Made by a program: the position numbers and the translations under genes. The notes beneath the pieces are model-generated. The model did not search any database. It was not told the origin of the DNA and saw only the letters and a list, made by a program, of their open reading frames with translations. 64,000 nt of DNA from Anadara kagoshimensis (taxonomy: Eukaryota; Mollusca; Bivalvia; Arcoida; Arcidae): NCBI GenBank assembly GCA_021292105.1, contig CM037873.1:17278551-17342550 (forward strand), read 5' to 3'. Of the stretch, positions 52,401-62,830 are shown piece by piece; the stretch's first letter is position 1, and every line of letters begins with the position of its first letter.

Positions 52401-53495
52401 TATCTGACATCTTCCTTTAGGTATGGTGCCAAATAATGGGGTACAGTGGTTACAAAGTGTGTATCTGACATCTTAGGTAAAGTACCACATTATTGAGTAT
52501 AGTGGTGACAAAGTGTGTATCTGACATCTTCCTTTAGGTATGGTGCCACATAATGGGGGTACAGTGGTTACAAAGTGTGTATCTGACATTTTTTAGACAT
52601 TGTGCCACAAAATAGGTTACAGTGGTGACACAGTGTGTATCTGATATCTTCTTTTAGATATGATGCCACATAATGGGGTACAGTGGTTACAAAGTGTGTA
52701 TCTGACATCTTCCTTTAGGAATGGTGCCACATAATGGGTAACAGTGGTTACAAAGTGTGTATCTGACATCTTAGGTAAAGTACCACATTATTGAGTATAG
52801 TGGTGACAAAGTGTGTATCTGTCATCTTCCTTTAGGTATGGTGCCACATAATGGGGTACAGTGGTTACAAAGTGTGTATCTGACATTTTCCTTTAGGTAT
52901 GGTGCCCCATAATGGGGTACAGTAGTGACAAAGTGTGTATCTGACATCTTCCTTTAGGAATGGTGCCACATAATGGGGTAAAGTGGTTACACAGTGTGTA
53001 TTTGACATTTTCCTTTAGGTATGGTGCCACATAATGGGGTAGAGTTGTGACAAAGTGCATATCTGACATCTTTTAGGTATGGTGCCACATTATTGAGTAT
53101 AGTGGTGACAAATTGTGAATCTGACATCTTCCTTTAGGTATGGTACCACATAATGGGATACAGTTGTGACAAAACGTGTATCTGACATTTTTTAGGCATT
53201 GTGCTGCCACAAAATAGGGTACAGTGGTGACACAATGTGTATTGGACATCTTCCTTTATGTATGATACCACATAATGGGGTACAATATTGTGACAAAGTG
53301 TGTATCTGACATCTTCTTTTAGATATGGTGCCACAAAATAGGGTACAGTGGTGACAAAGTGTGTATCCGACAACAGACATCTTCCTTTAGATATAGTACC
53401 ACATAATATAGTACAATTGTGACAAAGTGTGTATCTGACATCTTCCTTTAGGTATGGTGCCACATAATGGGGTACAGTGGTGACATAGTGTGGAC
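49475..53495. repeat. Second 61-bp satellite array
   Basis: Same satellite as positions 1-36132 and in the same orientation, about 65 monomers. The first few units (49475-49620) are strongly degenerate, as usual for array edges. The left half is mainly class 1/3 monomers, the right half (from about 51600) mainly class 2 (CATAATGGGGTACAGTGGTT). Sub-amplifications are visible: a segment near 50217-50640 recurs at about 50826-51250 (spacing 609 bp, ten monomers), and one near 51523 recurs at about 52185 (about 662 bp). The array ends at GTGACATAGTGTGGACTAAA. It is more divergent overall than the main array, and its edges lack the sequence found at 36133. Confidence 0.95.
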
Positions 53496-54430
53496 TAAAT
53501 CTGCATCACTTGCATCTGGTATGATATGTGTACAGGCAGAATATCGGTGATTTCTGACTTGGTCGTTATCACTGATGTACATATATATATACATGTAGGC
53601 ATAATGTTCATGTTTTTGATTGTCAGCATCAGAGATGAATGGCAGTACTATACTTGAACAGAATATCCTTCCAAACCTCAAGGTGTCTCTCCACTGTGGA
53701 CTTGACCCTTATTAACTAAAATGTAGTGTCTTTCCTTGTCATCTGACTTAAATGTTTGGTGTTGTGCCAGTATAATGGTAGTATAGTGGTCTGTGATGTT
53801 TATTTGTAACAATGCACACAAGTAAATTCGCACATTAAAGGTTGCATAAGTGTGCACTAGTACAAATTTGTATAACTTAAATTCTTACATTATAAGCAAT
53901 AAATATTTTGTACCATCCTGAATTTTACTAATTTTGAGGCATTATTGCAAATATTACCAGATTTCTGTACCATTTTCATATGAATTCAACTTTCTTCTGA
54001 GCTATATATCACAAAATACACAATCCCTAAGGAGACTGTACATATAACATAGCACTTGGATAGCTAGGATATTTTTAAGACACTGACACCTGTCAGATTT
54101 AGGTCCCTATTTCTTTAATTGAGGGGCTGGCAAAGTACAAATTATTTGGTAATTCATTAATTTAAATAACCCCCTTGCCAATGTAAATATATTGTTATGG
54201 GAAAAATTCCAATTGGAAGTATTAATGGTTTTTCATAATATGAATTTCTCAGTAATTATGTATACTATATATCTTCATAATAAACCACATTAAGGCATAC
54301 AGTTATACCATGCTGTATGTCTTCAAATAATAAGAAATCAATCTTTATTGCATTGGTTTTTTGTTGATTGAATTTTTTGCAATTTTATCTGAAGGGTGGT
54401 AAGAAAAATTTCTGTTGTTGACAGTATGAC
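53496..54430. other. Intergenic stretch, no recognised feature
   Basis: AT-rich, with a short palindromic TGTACATATATATATACATG at 53576-53595. No gene and no repeat I can name. Confidence 0.45.
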
Positions 54431-54850
54431 TATGGTAGAGTGGAGTAATGGTATTTTACTATGCAGTAAACAATTTAAGGTCAAGATGGTTTTCATTTAT
54501 ATAGTTGAAGTTAGTTTTGGGATTGTGGAGTAAAGTAATGGTGTTTAATGACCAAGTAAAATCTCTTTCACTTATATCGAGACGGTCTGTTCTAGGATGG
54601 TTGTGTGGCATAATGGTGTTTAATGCCAAAATAAATATTCTTTCACTCATATGGATGCGGTCAGTTTTGAGGTAGTAGAGTGGAGTAATCTTGTTTTACA
54701 CCCCAGTCAAGATTACCAAATTTACATTGAGGCAATCAGTGTTGGGATGGTTATGTGGAGCAATAACAACTTGCACCCAGGTCAAGCTTTATTTATAAAT
54801 TCTAAGGTGGTGTAGTGGAGTAATATCTATGATGTTTCGCCCTGCCAAGA
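54430..54850 (-). repeat. Degenerate tandem array of reversed SINE-tail units
   Basis: Six imperfect units about 75 bp long start near 54439, 54525, 54602, 54678, 54750 and 54815. Each carries GTGGAGTAATGGTGTTTA-like sequence followed by CAAGATTCTTTCACTTATAT-like sequence. This is the reverse complement of the SINE tail (ACTTAAAACCC/CTCGATATAAGTG). The sequence that follows, to about 55040 (GTACCCAGAGAAAACCACA), resembles the reversed SINE body. Only the tail unit has been multiplied. Confidence 0.75.
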
Positions 54851-55340
54851 TTTTGTCACCAATTCATTTGCTGAGGCCGTCATTTCTTAGTGAGGAAAAT
54901 GGAGTACCCAGAGAAAACCACAAAATATTGGCAAGCAAACCGACACACTTTTAACATGAGGAAGGATTTGAAATATGATGTTTTAGAATTAGTCACCGAG
55001 ATCCCCCTAAGATAATGCAGGACAAAGAGGGGGTCAGAGAAAACAATTGAATTTGGGCAAGATATAACTGGACTGTAAATAAGTGTAGTGAGTATTCATG
55101 TCAACTTTTTTTTACATGTATATTGAAACACTCGGTCGTTTTGAATAATTCAAAAAGTAAGATTTTTCAGTTTAGGATTTAAAATTGTAAAATTATGAGA
55201 TACCAGTGGTGCCAATGAGCAGAGTTTTGACAGATATGTCTTAAGCATTCTCAGCCCAACAGGATTGGGAATTTTATCCCATAGGCATCATTGGCCAACT
55301 TGATTTCCAATTCATCTTTAGTGGTGGACCAGACTCTAAG
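54851..55340. other. Intergenic stretch with SINE-body remnants
   Basis: The left part to about 55040 looks like a reversed SINE body; the rest is unclassified AT-rich sequence. No gene. Confidence 0.4.
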
Positions 55341-55342
55341 GA

Positions 55343-55415
55343 TGGTCAGGTAGCTCAGTCGGTAGAGCATCCCACTAGTATTGGGAAGGTCTGGATGGAA
55401 CCTGGTGGGGTTAAA
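55343..55415 (+). repeat. tRNA-derived SINE head
   Basis: A box TAGCTCAGTCGG at 55351-55362 with GGTAGAGCATCCCACTAGTA following, and a weak B box GGATGGAACCTGG. It directly precedes the start of copy 2 of the duplicated segment. Confidence 0.6.
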
Positions 55416-55450
55416 TTCAAAGTAAATAAATTGTAAACAAAAAAAGCGGG

Positions 55451-55452
<2 letters not shown>

Positions 55453-55488
<36 letters not shown>
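55453..55488 (+). repeat. GT dinucleotide microsatellite
   Basis: About 17 GT units after a short G run; copy 1 has only a G tract at the same place. Confidence 0.95.
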
Positions 55489-55608
55489 CTGTGGCAGACC
55501 AGGCTGGCTCAAAGTGTGACAGTGTAGATTGAGTCAGCAGAATGCCCTGCTAGTAAATTTGGCCGATGCAATTTAGTTGCACCTTAATCATGTTTGTCGC
55601 AACCAGGC

Positions 55609-55680
55609 TTGGTAGGTGGTGGGGTAACTCAGTGAGTAGAGTATCATGCTAGTATTGGAATGTTCCAGGTTTGCGCTGCA
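55609..55680 (+). repeat. tRNA-derived SINE head fragment (copy 2)
   Basis: Counterpart of 36289-36361: GTGGGGTAACTCAGTGAGTA then GTTCCAGGTTTGCGC. No body. Confidence 0.5.
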
Positions 55681-55702
55681 TTTTTCACTTTCCTGTTTAA
55701 CC

Positions 55703-56041
55703 ACTGCAGTAGTTCAGTTGGTAGAGTGCTCGCCACATAAGTGGGAGCTCGTGGGTTCAGTCCCCGGCCTAGTCTGACCCAAGACTTGAAAGTGGGTAGT
55801 GACTGTTCTTCCGCCAAGCACTTGGCATTACGAAATGAAAGTCGTAACTTTCGGATGGAAACTTAAAATAAACAAGGTCCCGTGTCATGGTGGGCTTTGC
55901 ACGCTAAAGAACCCTGCTGTATAATGCCAACAGTGCAACGCCACAGGCAAAATTTCTGCACCTTCGTCTATAGCTGGCGACATCTCGATATAAGTGAAAT
56001 ATTCTTGACTGGGACGTTCAACACCATTACTCAACTCAACT
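55703..56041 (+). repeat. Full-length tRNA-derived SINE
   Basis: The head has A-box TAGTTCAGTTGG and B-box GGGTTCAGTCCCC. The body runs from CTAGTCTGACCCAAGACTTG through CACTTGGCATTACGAAATG. The tail is CATCTCGATATAAGTGAAAT then CTTGACTGGGACGTTCAACA, ending CTCAACTCAAC. The style is that of bivalve tRNA-SINEs. Copy 1 of the duplicated segment retains only the head (36386-36456). Confidence 0.85.
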
Positions 56042-56935
56042 TTCCTGTTACATTTGGGGACATGTCCAACCAAGGCAAGTGGCAGAGCTGTGATTTGGCC
56101 ACTGCATTTTTTGTTAATTACTTAATATCCAATTGTTTATGAATTTTATTCTAAACCGGTTAAATGTGTAAACGCAATACACGAACGTCGATTTGTCATT
56201 AATTTGTTCATCAATAAGACTTCATCTTGACTTGATAGGTCAGTATGTGTAAAGGGTACGTTTTGTCCTGCACCCTGTGTAAACTGTAATAAAAACTATG
56301 TTGATCGATTTCACAAAAAGTATTTTATTAAACAAAATGAAAATCGCACATAATGTAGATACGTGTACAATAATTATATTTCCAAAATTTTAACACCGTA
56401 CATAAAACACGCTTGTGTGACTAAGTGAGAAACGCGTCGCATGATAGTATGACTGCGTGTTACAATCTGACAAAACGGAGGGGGGGTGTCTAAAAACGCA
56501 GTTTTCTTGTTCAAACAGATGTATGTTCTTAAGTTATTTATAAAATGTTAAAATCGGAAAGTTATCAAACTATTTCTCAAGTATTAGCTCCTTATTTCTT
56601 GCCATTTTCGATCCGTTTTCCATTTTCACGGTTTTGAGCTCGCCGAAAGATGCGTTGTACCGTATGATAGTCGGCTTAGCTCCTTAGTTGTCCATATTTA
56701 AAATTATTTCTCTACAGACACTTAACATATAAATCTATCAAAGTCAGTTTTAACTTCGATTGACTGGTTTTTGCTCTATTAACAGATTAATAACAAAATT
56801 TGTTCTTCTATGTAAACAGCGACATATGTCTCTGATGTAAACAAGAAAATTTGTTACAAACGCGCTGATTGGTCAATTCAGCTATGGCTAGTTATTCAGC
56901 TATCTGGGGGTTTCCAGGCCTGCGATCCTATAGAT

Positions 56936-57728
56936 CACGGGGGTAATCCTGATACACCGTATTTCATTTACGTCGGAGTATTCCGTCGGTTTTTATTTAC
57001 GTCCGAGTAAAATCATACATTTTTGGTCGTTACGCTTTACGTTAAAGAGCAAAGAAGACGGTTTTTCATATAACTTCACAAAAACGAAACTTTAACAGAA
57101 AGCAAAAGGTAATTTGCATTATAGTTGATGGTATTTAATTGCATCATATAAAATCTTGCAACAATTATTGATATTTTTCACGTACCTGTAACATTTCTAT
57201 TTTTGGCAGGTCCTTTTGTTTAGCAGCTGATTTTAATAAAGCGGTTTTGGATTCAAATGATGTTTCTACTCAAAATTCTCAAGAAATGTCTATACTTTCA
57301 TAAACTTGCGAAGACAGAAGCTTTACTCTGCTTTTAAGCGAAATTTCATGTTTTGTTTAAGCGGAGCGGCATAAATGTTACGCTTTCCGACCAGCTGTGT
57401 TATGCTTTACGTGAAGACATGTTACGCTTTCCGTTTAATATGATTCGCAATTGACAGAGCACACTCTTCGTTATAACTTTAGATCGAACGTCTTTCTCGA
57501 TTAAATCTTCACTGGTTGTTTCAAATATGATTCAGAAAGCATTGCAGAACAGGATTCAATTTTTGAAAGACAACAAAACCACACACAGTCCGTAACTTGA
57601 ACCAATAAAGAACAAAATAATATGTACATGTTTATATATCAATACATTTCCATCAAGAGGAAACAGTTGCGAAAGTGTTAACCTACTTATAGATAGTTAT
57701 GCCAATTACACAAGTAAATAAAACTATA
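56936..57728 (+). repeat. Left terminal inverted repeat of large element 2
   Basis: Contains four copies of TTAYGCTTTMCG, at 57030-57041, 57378-57389, 57400-57411 and 57422-57433, all in the same orientation. Matches the reverse complement of 62062-62830; similarity fades past GAACCAATAAAGAACAAAA (near 57600) and ends around CTTATAGATAGTTATG plus about 35 bp. Confidence 0.9.
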
Positions 57729-57817
57729 CGTGAGAAATACCATTTTGAAAACAATCAATGTGGTTCTTAGCTCACCTGGCCTAAAAGGTCATGTGAGCTT
57801 TTACCATCACTTTGCGT

Positions 57818-57858
<41 letters not shown>

Positions 57859-57890
57859 GTCGTTGTCGTCGTCGTCGTCCGTCGTCCATC
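57818..57890 (+). repeat. GTC trinucleotide repeat
   Basis: About 24 units of GTC with three GTT interruptions, lying between TTTGCGTCC and GTCCATCTGTC in the opening part of the AGCTCACCT repeat. Confidence 0.95.
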
Positions 57891-58477
57891 TGTCGTTAAA
57901 GATCAACTCCTCAGAAACCGCTGGGCCATTTGCAACCAAACTTTGTCACAACAGTCTTTGGGTGGTCTACTTTAAAAATTGTGTCCGACATGTCCGCACC
58001 TAATCCAAGATGGCCGCCAGGGGGTAACATAGATTAACATTGGACCCTATGGGAAAATATGTTCAAAGATATTTTTCTCTGAAACTACTGAGCCAATTGG
58101 AACCAAACTTGGTCACAGTAGTCCTTGGATGATACCTTCTGAAACCGGTGTTTTTTAAGTCTGCACCTAATCCAAGATGGTGGCCAGTGAGGAACATAGG
58201 TTAACATTAGACCCTATGGGAACAATATCAAAGATCTTTTTCTCTAAAACCCTTTAGCCAATGGGAACCAAACTTGGCCACAATAGTTCTTGGATGGCCC
58301 CCTACAACATTGTTGGTTTTGAGGGCCACACCAAATCCAAGATGGCCGCCAGCAGAGAACATATTTTAACATTGGACCTTATGGGAAAATACGTTCAAAG
58401 ATATTTTTCTCTGAAACTAGTGAGCCAATTGGAACCAAATTTGGTCACAGTAGTCCTTAGATGGTACCATCTTAAAC

Positions 58478-59036
58478 TAGTGGTGGGTATTGGGGAAAAA
58501 GCATATTGCAATATATTGCAATATTTGAGAAAATATTGCAATACATATTGCAATATATTGCAAAGTTAATAAAAGATAAACGAACAGGCATCCAAGTTTG
58601 GGTGATGGCGGCGAATGTGCGAAGTAATATTACTTGTACCCCCAGCATATTTAACGTCTGCAGTGTTAGACAGTGCATTATGCTATATTTTCATTAATAG
58701 TCCCCGCTATTTGCCTAAATTTAAAATGTTCCCACACTTTTGCCTTTGCTTGTTTGTTTTTGACAAGTTTTACTTCGTCGTCTGCCATTATCGGTTATAA
58801 CATGTATACATTCTGCATCTCAGAGGCGCTTTATTTTGTTGACAAACACTTACGAAATAAAGATTATATTACAGTCTTTTTAGTGTTAATAACAAAATAA
58901 TGACCGTAAAGCATAATCTACTGATTTTTTTAAAAATTTCGGCGGTATACCGATTTTTTATTTTGCGTACCGGTATATTGTATAGACCCTGCCATACCGC
59001 AATATACCGGTATACCGGTAATATCGCACATTCCTA
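58478..59036. mobile_element. 559-bp hAT-like element with 8-bp duplication
   Basis: Left end TAGTGGTGGGTATTGG; right end, reverse complemented, TAGGAATGTGCGATATT. Flanks TCTTAAAC (58470-58477) and TCTGAAAC (59037-59044) match at 7 of 8 bases, and sister units of the host repeat have a single TTCTGAAACC there. The left interior carries ATTGCAATATATTGCAATAT palindromes (58501-58563), the right interior ACCGGTATACCGGTA-type repeats (58970-59020). No transposase; its short open frames have no known domain. Confidence 0.8.
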
Positions 59037-60008
59037 TCTGAAACCAGTGTTTTTTAAGTCGGCACCTAATCCAAGATGGCCGCCAACGGGGAACATAGGT
59101 TAACATTGGACCCTATAGGAACAATATCAAAGATCTTTTTCTCTAAAACCTCTAATTAAACCAATTGGAACACACTTGGCCACAATAATCTTTGGGTGGC
59201 CTCCTACAACATTGGTGTTTTTGAGGGCCACACAAAATCCAAGATGGCCGTCAGTGGAAAACATATTTTAACATGTGACCCTATGGGAAAATAAGTTCAA
59301 ACATATTTTTCTCTGAAACTACTGAGTCAATTGGAATCAAACTCGACCACAATAGTCATTGGGTCTTTACATTTGGTATTTTAAAATAACATCTGCATTT
59401 AAAAATCAACTCCTGTGAAACCACTTGGCCAATTGCAATGATATTTGGTATGTATCTTAGTCTTGGAGAGTACATGTCAGTCTGCCATATGACTTTTGTC
59501 TTGACCTAAACTTAACCCTCCAGTGACTATGTTGAACTTTTTGGATTAGGTCAGTTTCTCTGAATCTCGAATACTACACATGGTAGGTCAATGATATTTG
59601 GTATATAGCTTGATCTTGGATAGAACATCAGTCAGACTGCCTTATGGCTTTTGTCCTTGACCTTAATTTCATGGTCCATTGACCAGTTTTTGGATAAAAA
59701 TTTCTCAGGTATTATACATGAAAAGTCGATGATACTTGGTATGTATTGTCTCAAAATTTTGAAATATGGTTTAGTTTTGAAAGGAAATACTATTGAAATT
59801 TTGTGATAGAAATAAATATTGTGTAATAGTTTCAAGCATTTATTTAAACATTAGACAATGTTGATTTTCATTCTGCAACATCTCTACCTAGGTGAGCTAT
59901 ACAGGCTCCTGGGAGCCTCTGGTTTTTATTTTTACCTTTTTCATCTCGGAATGTAGTTGAATTGGGTAATTGTGTTTTACGTCCCAGTCAAGTGAAATGG
60001 TGTTTTAC

Positions 60009-60231
60009 AGGTGGCCAAGTGGTCTAAAGGGTGGGATCATATGGATCATGTAGTGCCTCTCATTGCCTTAGTACGAGTCCCACCTAGGACAGTGTGAGGA
60101 AGTTTGTCAGTTCGCTTTCCGAAGGTCGGCGGCTTCTCTGGGTACACTTGTTTCATTCACCATCTATGAATTGACCGTCTCGATATCTATGGAAGAATCT
60201 CGACTGGGACGTAAAACATCATAACCCAACT
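60009..60231 (+). repeat. tRNA-derived SINE with class-II tRNA-like head
   Basis: GGTGGCCAAGTGGTCTAAAG resembles the A box of a long-variable-arm tRNA (Leu/Ser type), and GTACGAGTCCCACC stands at the B box. The tail is CGTCTCGATATCTATGGAAG then CGACTGGGACGTAAAACATC, ending CATAACCCAAC. Just upstream (59950-59995) a reversed tail fragment reads TGTTTTACGTCCCAGTCAAG. Confidence 0.75.
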
Positions 60232-60299
60232 TAAATATATTCTTAGATTAAAAAGTTAAAAATAACAAAATGGGTCAAAGACTCAATGGGCCGGGTTGT

Positions 60300-60800
60300 T
60301 TTTTTAAATTTCTATTGAACGAGTGTAAAGTGTGGAAGAAAATTTAAACACAGTAGGAGGAGTTTTTTAACGAAATAGATACCCTTTTTCAAACTCTGGA
60401 AAACAATGCCATTGAGTCAGGTACACGTCTTTGATAATCTTTTGATATATACAGTACAAAGTAAATAAGTTTCAAAGTCTGGAAAAAATGGAAAAAAATC
60501 CTGAAATATTTCCAAAAATTCAGGTGCACATCTTCAATATAAATAGAAACATTCTGTGAAGTTTAAAGGTTTTTGATTGAAAACTATAGGAGGAGTTTTG
60601 TTCGCAATGTAGGTACCCCCAGTTCAAATACTTGCTAAAAAGTGACTAATTTTCAAAGTCTGAAAAAATGGGGGGAAAATCTTGAAATATTTCCATAAAG
60701 TCAGGTGCACTTCTTCAATATATATAAAAACATTCTGTGAAGTTTCAATGTTTTTGATTGAAAACTGTAGATAGAATTGAGTTCACAAAGATGGTACCCT
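60300..60800 (+). repeat. About 180-bp tandem repeat, three degenerate copies
   Basis: TTTCAAAGTCTGGAAAAAAT at about 60471 recurs as TTTCAAAGTCTGAAAAAATG near 60652, followed in both by CAGGTGCAC, AACATTCTGTGAAGTTT and GATTGAAAACT; an older copy starts near 60330 (TTTTTCAAACTCTGGAAAAC). No coding capacity. Confidence 0.75.
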
Positions 60801-61690
60801 ATTTTCCCCGCCATTCACCATATTATAAACCGGATTTGCACTCCGTGCAACCCGGCCAACAATAGGAAGATGGGGGCCTTAATGCTCGTCTGAGTATTTA
60901 CAATGGATCAATGGCCGTCCCAACACAATAACACGTGTGAGCTTAAAAGTTGGGTGAGATGTGTAGAAAGTGATGTCATTATCTGTTTATATAGTTAAGT
61001 TAAAACAATTGTATCCATTTCAGTTTTCTTTCTACATCTGTAACATTGACCCTAATCCTCTGTATTCTTTCTATATCTGTAACCTTGACCCTGAACCCAT
61101 GACCTTGATCTATATGATCACCAATATTCTAACACACATGCCTATTCAATAAGTAAATAGTCAGTGCAGATAATTAACCATTTTGGTTTACTTGTGCATT
61201 TGTCAATTTGACTTTTGAACCAATGGCCTTGATCTATGTATGTCATGTCAATATCTACAATAAACTGAAAATCCAATGCATTAACTATCACCTGAAATGT
61301 TTAAAAAAATATCAATTTTAATCAAAGATCATAATTTGAGACATGACCTTGAGCTTTGATCTTGACATCAATTCGAAGAAAATAGCAAGACAAGATCAAT
61401 AGTGAATTCTCCATACAGTACAGCCTTGGTTGAGTTTTACAAATTACGAACTTTACGCAAAACACGCGTTACATATTTTCGTACAATTTTTAAGAAAAAC
61501 ACAATTTTCATATTCCCAGTTATATACTAGTATCCTGAATCCAAATATCAAATCGAAATTTGTTTACACGTTTTGGTTTCAGAGAAAACGAGTTTTGGTC
61601 TTGTTTGTTATATGTAGTAACGACAGCAATCTGTTTAGGCATGGCCAAATCCCGAACACAATTCTAAATGCCTGTTACCCAGGCATGATA
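60801..61690. other. Bivalve-style dispersed repeat remnants
   Basis: Contains ACCTTGACCCTGAACCCATG and CATGACCTTGATCTATATG motifs (61080-61120, 61222-61245), typical of bivalve repeats. The 122-codon frame beginning near 61430 runs into the repeat end at 61690-61800 and shows no domain, so it is not called. Confidence 0.5.
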
Positions 61691-61830
61691 ATCACAAAGT
61701 TTCATCAAATTTGCTCAAGTAGTTTTGGAGGAGATGATCAAAATGTAAAGTGTACGAAAAACGCACGACACACGACGGACGGAGATAGATTGCAATAGCT
61801 CAACTGAGCCCATAGCTCAGGTGGGCTGAA
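61690..61830 (+). repeat. 3' end of an AGCTCACCT-type repeat
   Basis: ATCACAAAGTTTCATCAAAT, CGACGGACGGAGATAGATTG, then AATAGCTCAACTGAGCC and ATAGCTCAGGTGGGCT. Same style as the close of the 57768-59920 repeat but a different subfamily. Confidence 0.65.
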
Positions 61831-61886
61831 AATCATATATATGAACTACAGTTTTTCTTTTTAAAATGGTACTTAACACGTACAAT

Positions 61887-62060
61887 CTAACTTGCCTTAA
61901 AGACCACCTCTATATAAGGGTCACTTGCTTTTAAAGGTCAGTAAAATTGTATCTAAATTGCTCTTTATTCGTGTCATTTGAACTTTATATAAGGGCTACC
62001 AGCCCATAAAGCCACTTTTACTAGTTCCCTTTAGTTGCCTTTATCAGCAGGGTTGACTGT
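61887..62060. mobile_element. MITE related to 43448-43581
   Basis: Begins CAATCTAACTTGCCTTAAAG and ends GCAGGGTTGACTG, with internal CTTTATATAAGGG and AAAGCCACTTTTAC. The ends correspond to the CAGTCNAACCTGTCT family but are decayed. It abuts the right inverted repeat of large element 2. Confidence 0.55.
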
Positions 62061-62061
62061 A

Positions 62062-62830
62062 GTTTTATTTGTGCAATTGCTATAACTATCTATAAGTCGG
62101 TTTACGCAAGTGTTTCCTTTTTGGAGAAGTGTATTGTATAAAAGCATGTTTTGTTCTTTATTGGTTCATGTTACGAACTGTGTGTGGTTTTGTTGTCTTT
62201 CAAAAATTGAATCCTGTTCTGCAATGCTTTCTGAATCATATCTGAAACAACTAGTGAAGATTTAATCGAGAAAGACGTTCGATCTAAAGTTATAACGAAG
62301 AGTGTGCTCTGTCAATTGCGAATCATATTAAACGGAAAGCGTAACATGTCTTCACGTAAAGCATAACACAGCTGGTCGGAAAGCGTAACATTTATGCCGC
62401 TCCGCTTAAACAAAACATGAAATTTCGCTTAAAAGCAGAGTAAAGCTTCTGTCTTCGCAAGTTTATGAAAGTATAGACATTTCTTGAGAATTTTGAGTAG
62501 AAACATCATTTGAATCTAAAACCGCTTTATTAAAATCAGCTGCTAAACAAAAGGACCTGCCAAAAATAGAAATGTTACAGGTACGTGAAAAATATCAATA
62601 ATTATTGCAAGATTTTATATGATGCAGTTAAATATCATCAAATATAATGCGAATAACCTTTAGCTTTCTGTTAAAGTTTCGTTTTTGTGAAGTTATATGA
62701 AAAACCGTCTTCTTTGCTCTTTAACGTAAAGCGTAACGACCAAAAATGTATGATTTTACTCGGACGTAAATAAAAACCGACGGAATACTCCGACGTAAAT
62801 GAAATACGGTGTATCAGGATTACCCCCGTG
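62062..62830 (-). repeat. Right terminal inverted repeat of large element 2
   Basis: Reverse complement of 56936-57728. The four subterminal motifs appear as CGKAAAGCRTAA at 62333-62344, 62355-62366, 62378-62389 and 62725-62736. It ends GGATTACCCCCGTG at 62817-62830. Confidence 0.9.

Larger units (their letters stand above)
55418..56935. repeat. Duplicated segment, copy 2, left piece
   Basis: Matches copy 1 at 36134-36749 and 44723-45535. It lacks large element 1 and the 242-bp MITE, and instead has a GT microsatellite and the full-length SINE. It is broken at 56936 by large element 2, with the remainder at 62831-62899. The open frame near 55882 spans repeat sequence only. Confidence 0.85.
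57768..59920. repeat. Bivalve-type AGCTCACCT repeat with about 165-bp internal units
   Basis: Opens TTAGCTCACCTGG with AGGTCATGTGAGCTTTTA and closes AGGTGAGCTATACAGGCTCC, so the ends are inverted. Inside, a unit of about 165 bp is repeated: CCAAGATGG (mostly CCAAGATGGCCGCC) falls near 58005, 58172, 58337, 59073 and 59240, each followed by TTAACATTGGACCCTATGGG-like and CTGAAACTACTGAGCCAATT-like sequence. A hAT element interrupts it at 58478-59036. This style of repeat is widespread in bivalve genomes. The valine- or serine-rich open frames at the start come from the GTC repeat. Confidence 0.8.
56936..62830. mobile_element. Large element 2: 5895 bp, long inverted repeats, CACGGGGG ends, 5-bp duplication
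   Basis: The ends are inverted repeats of about 790 and 770 bp (56936-57728, 62062-62830), mostly identical, beginning CACGGGGGTAATCCTGATAC. TAGAT flanks both sides (56931-56935, 62831-62835), and copy 1 has the uninterrupted counterpart GATCCTATAAATAGCTGAGC at 45523-45542. The interior has no transposase. It holds an AGCTCACCT-type repeat about 2.1 kb long containing a hAT insertion, a SINE, a three-copy tandem repeat, and fragments of other bivalve-style repeats. Length of the inverted repeats, CAC start and 5-bp duplication match large element 1, but the terminal sequences differ, so it is at best a different family. Transib-like, or an unclassified foldback type, are both possible. Confidence 0.85.

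Noticed and set aside
55343..55763. tRNA gene cluster
   Set aside because: All three have A-box-like sequence but none has a pairing acceptor stem, and they are followed by SINE bodies or nothing.
57730..58003. Open frames encoding long Val or Ser runs
   Set aside because: Produced by the GTC trinucleotide repeat in different frames.
58478..59036. Protein-coding gene from overlapping 60-75-codon frames
   Set aside because: They lie within a short non-autonomous hAT-like element whose ends and target duplication are visible, and no transposase motif is present.
61430..61798. 122-codon open frame
   Set aside because: Its last third is the 3' end of a dispersed bivalve-type repeat, no domain is recognisable, and composition matches the surroundings.
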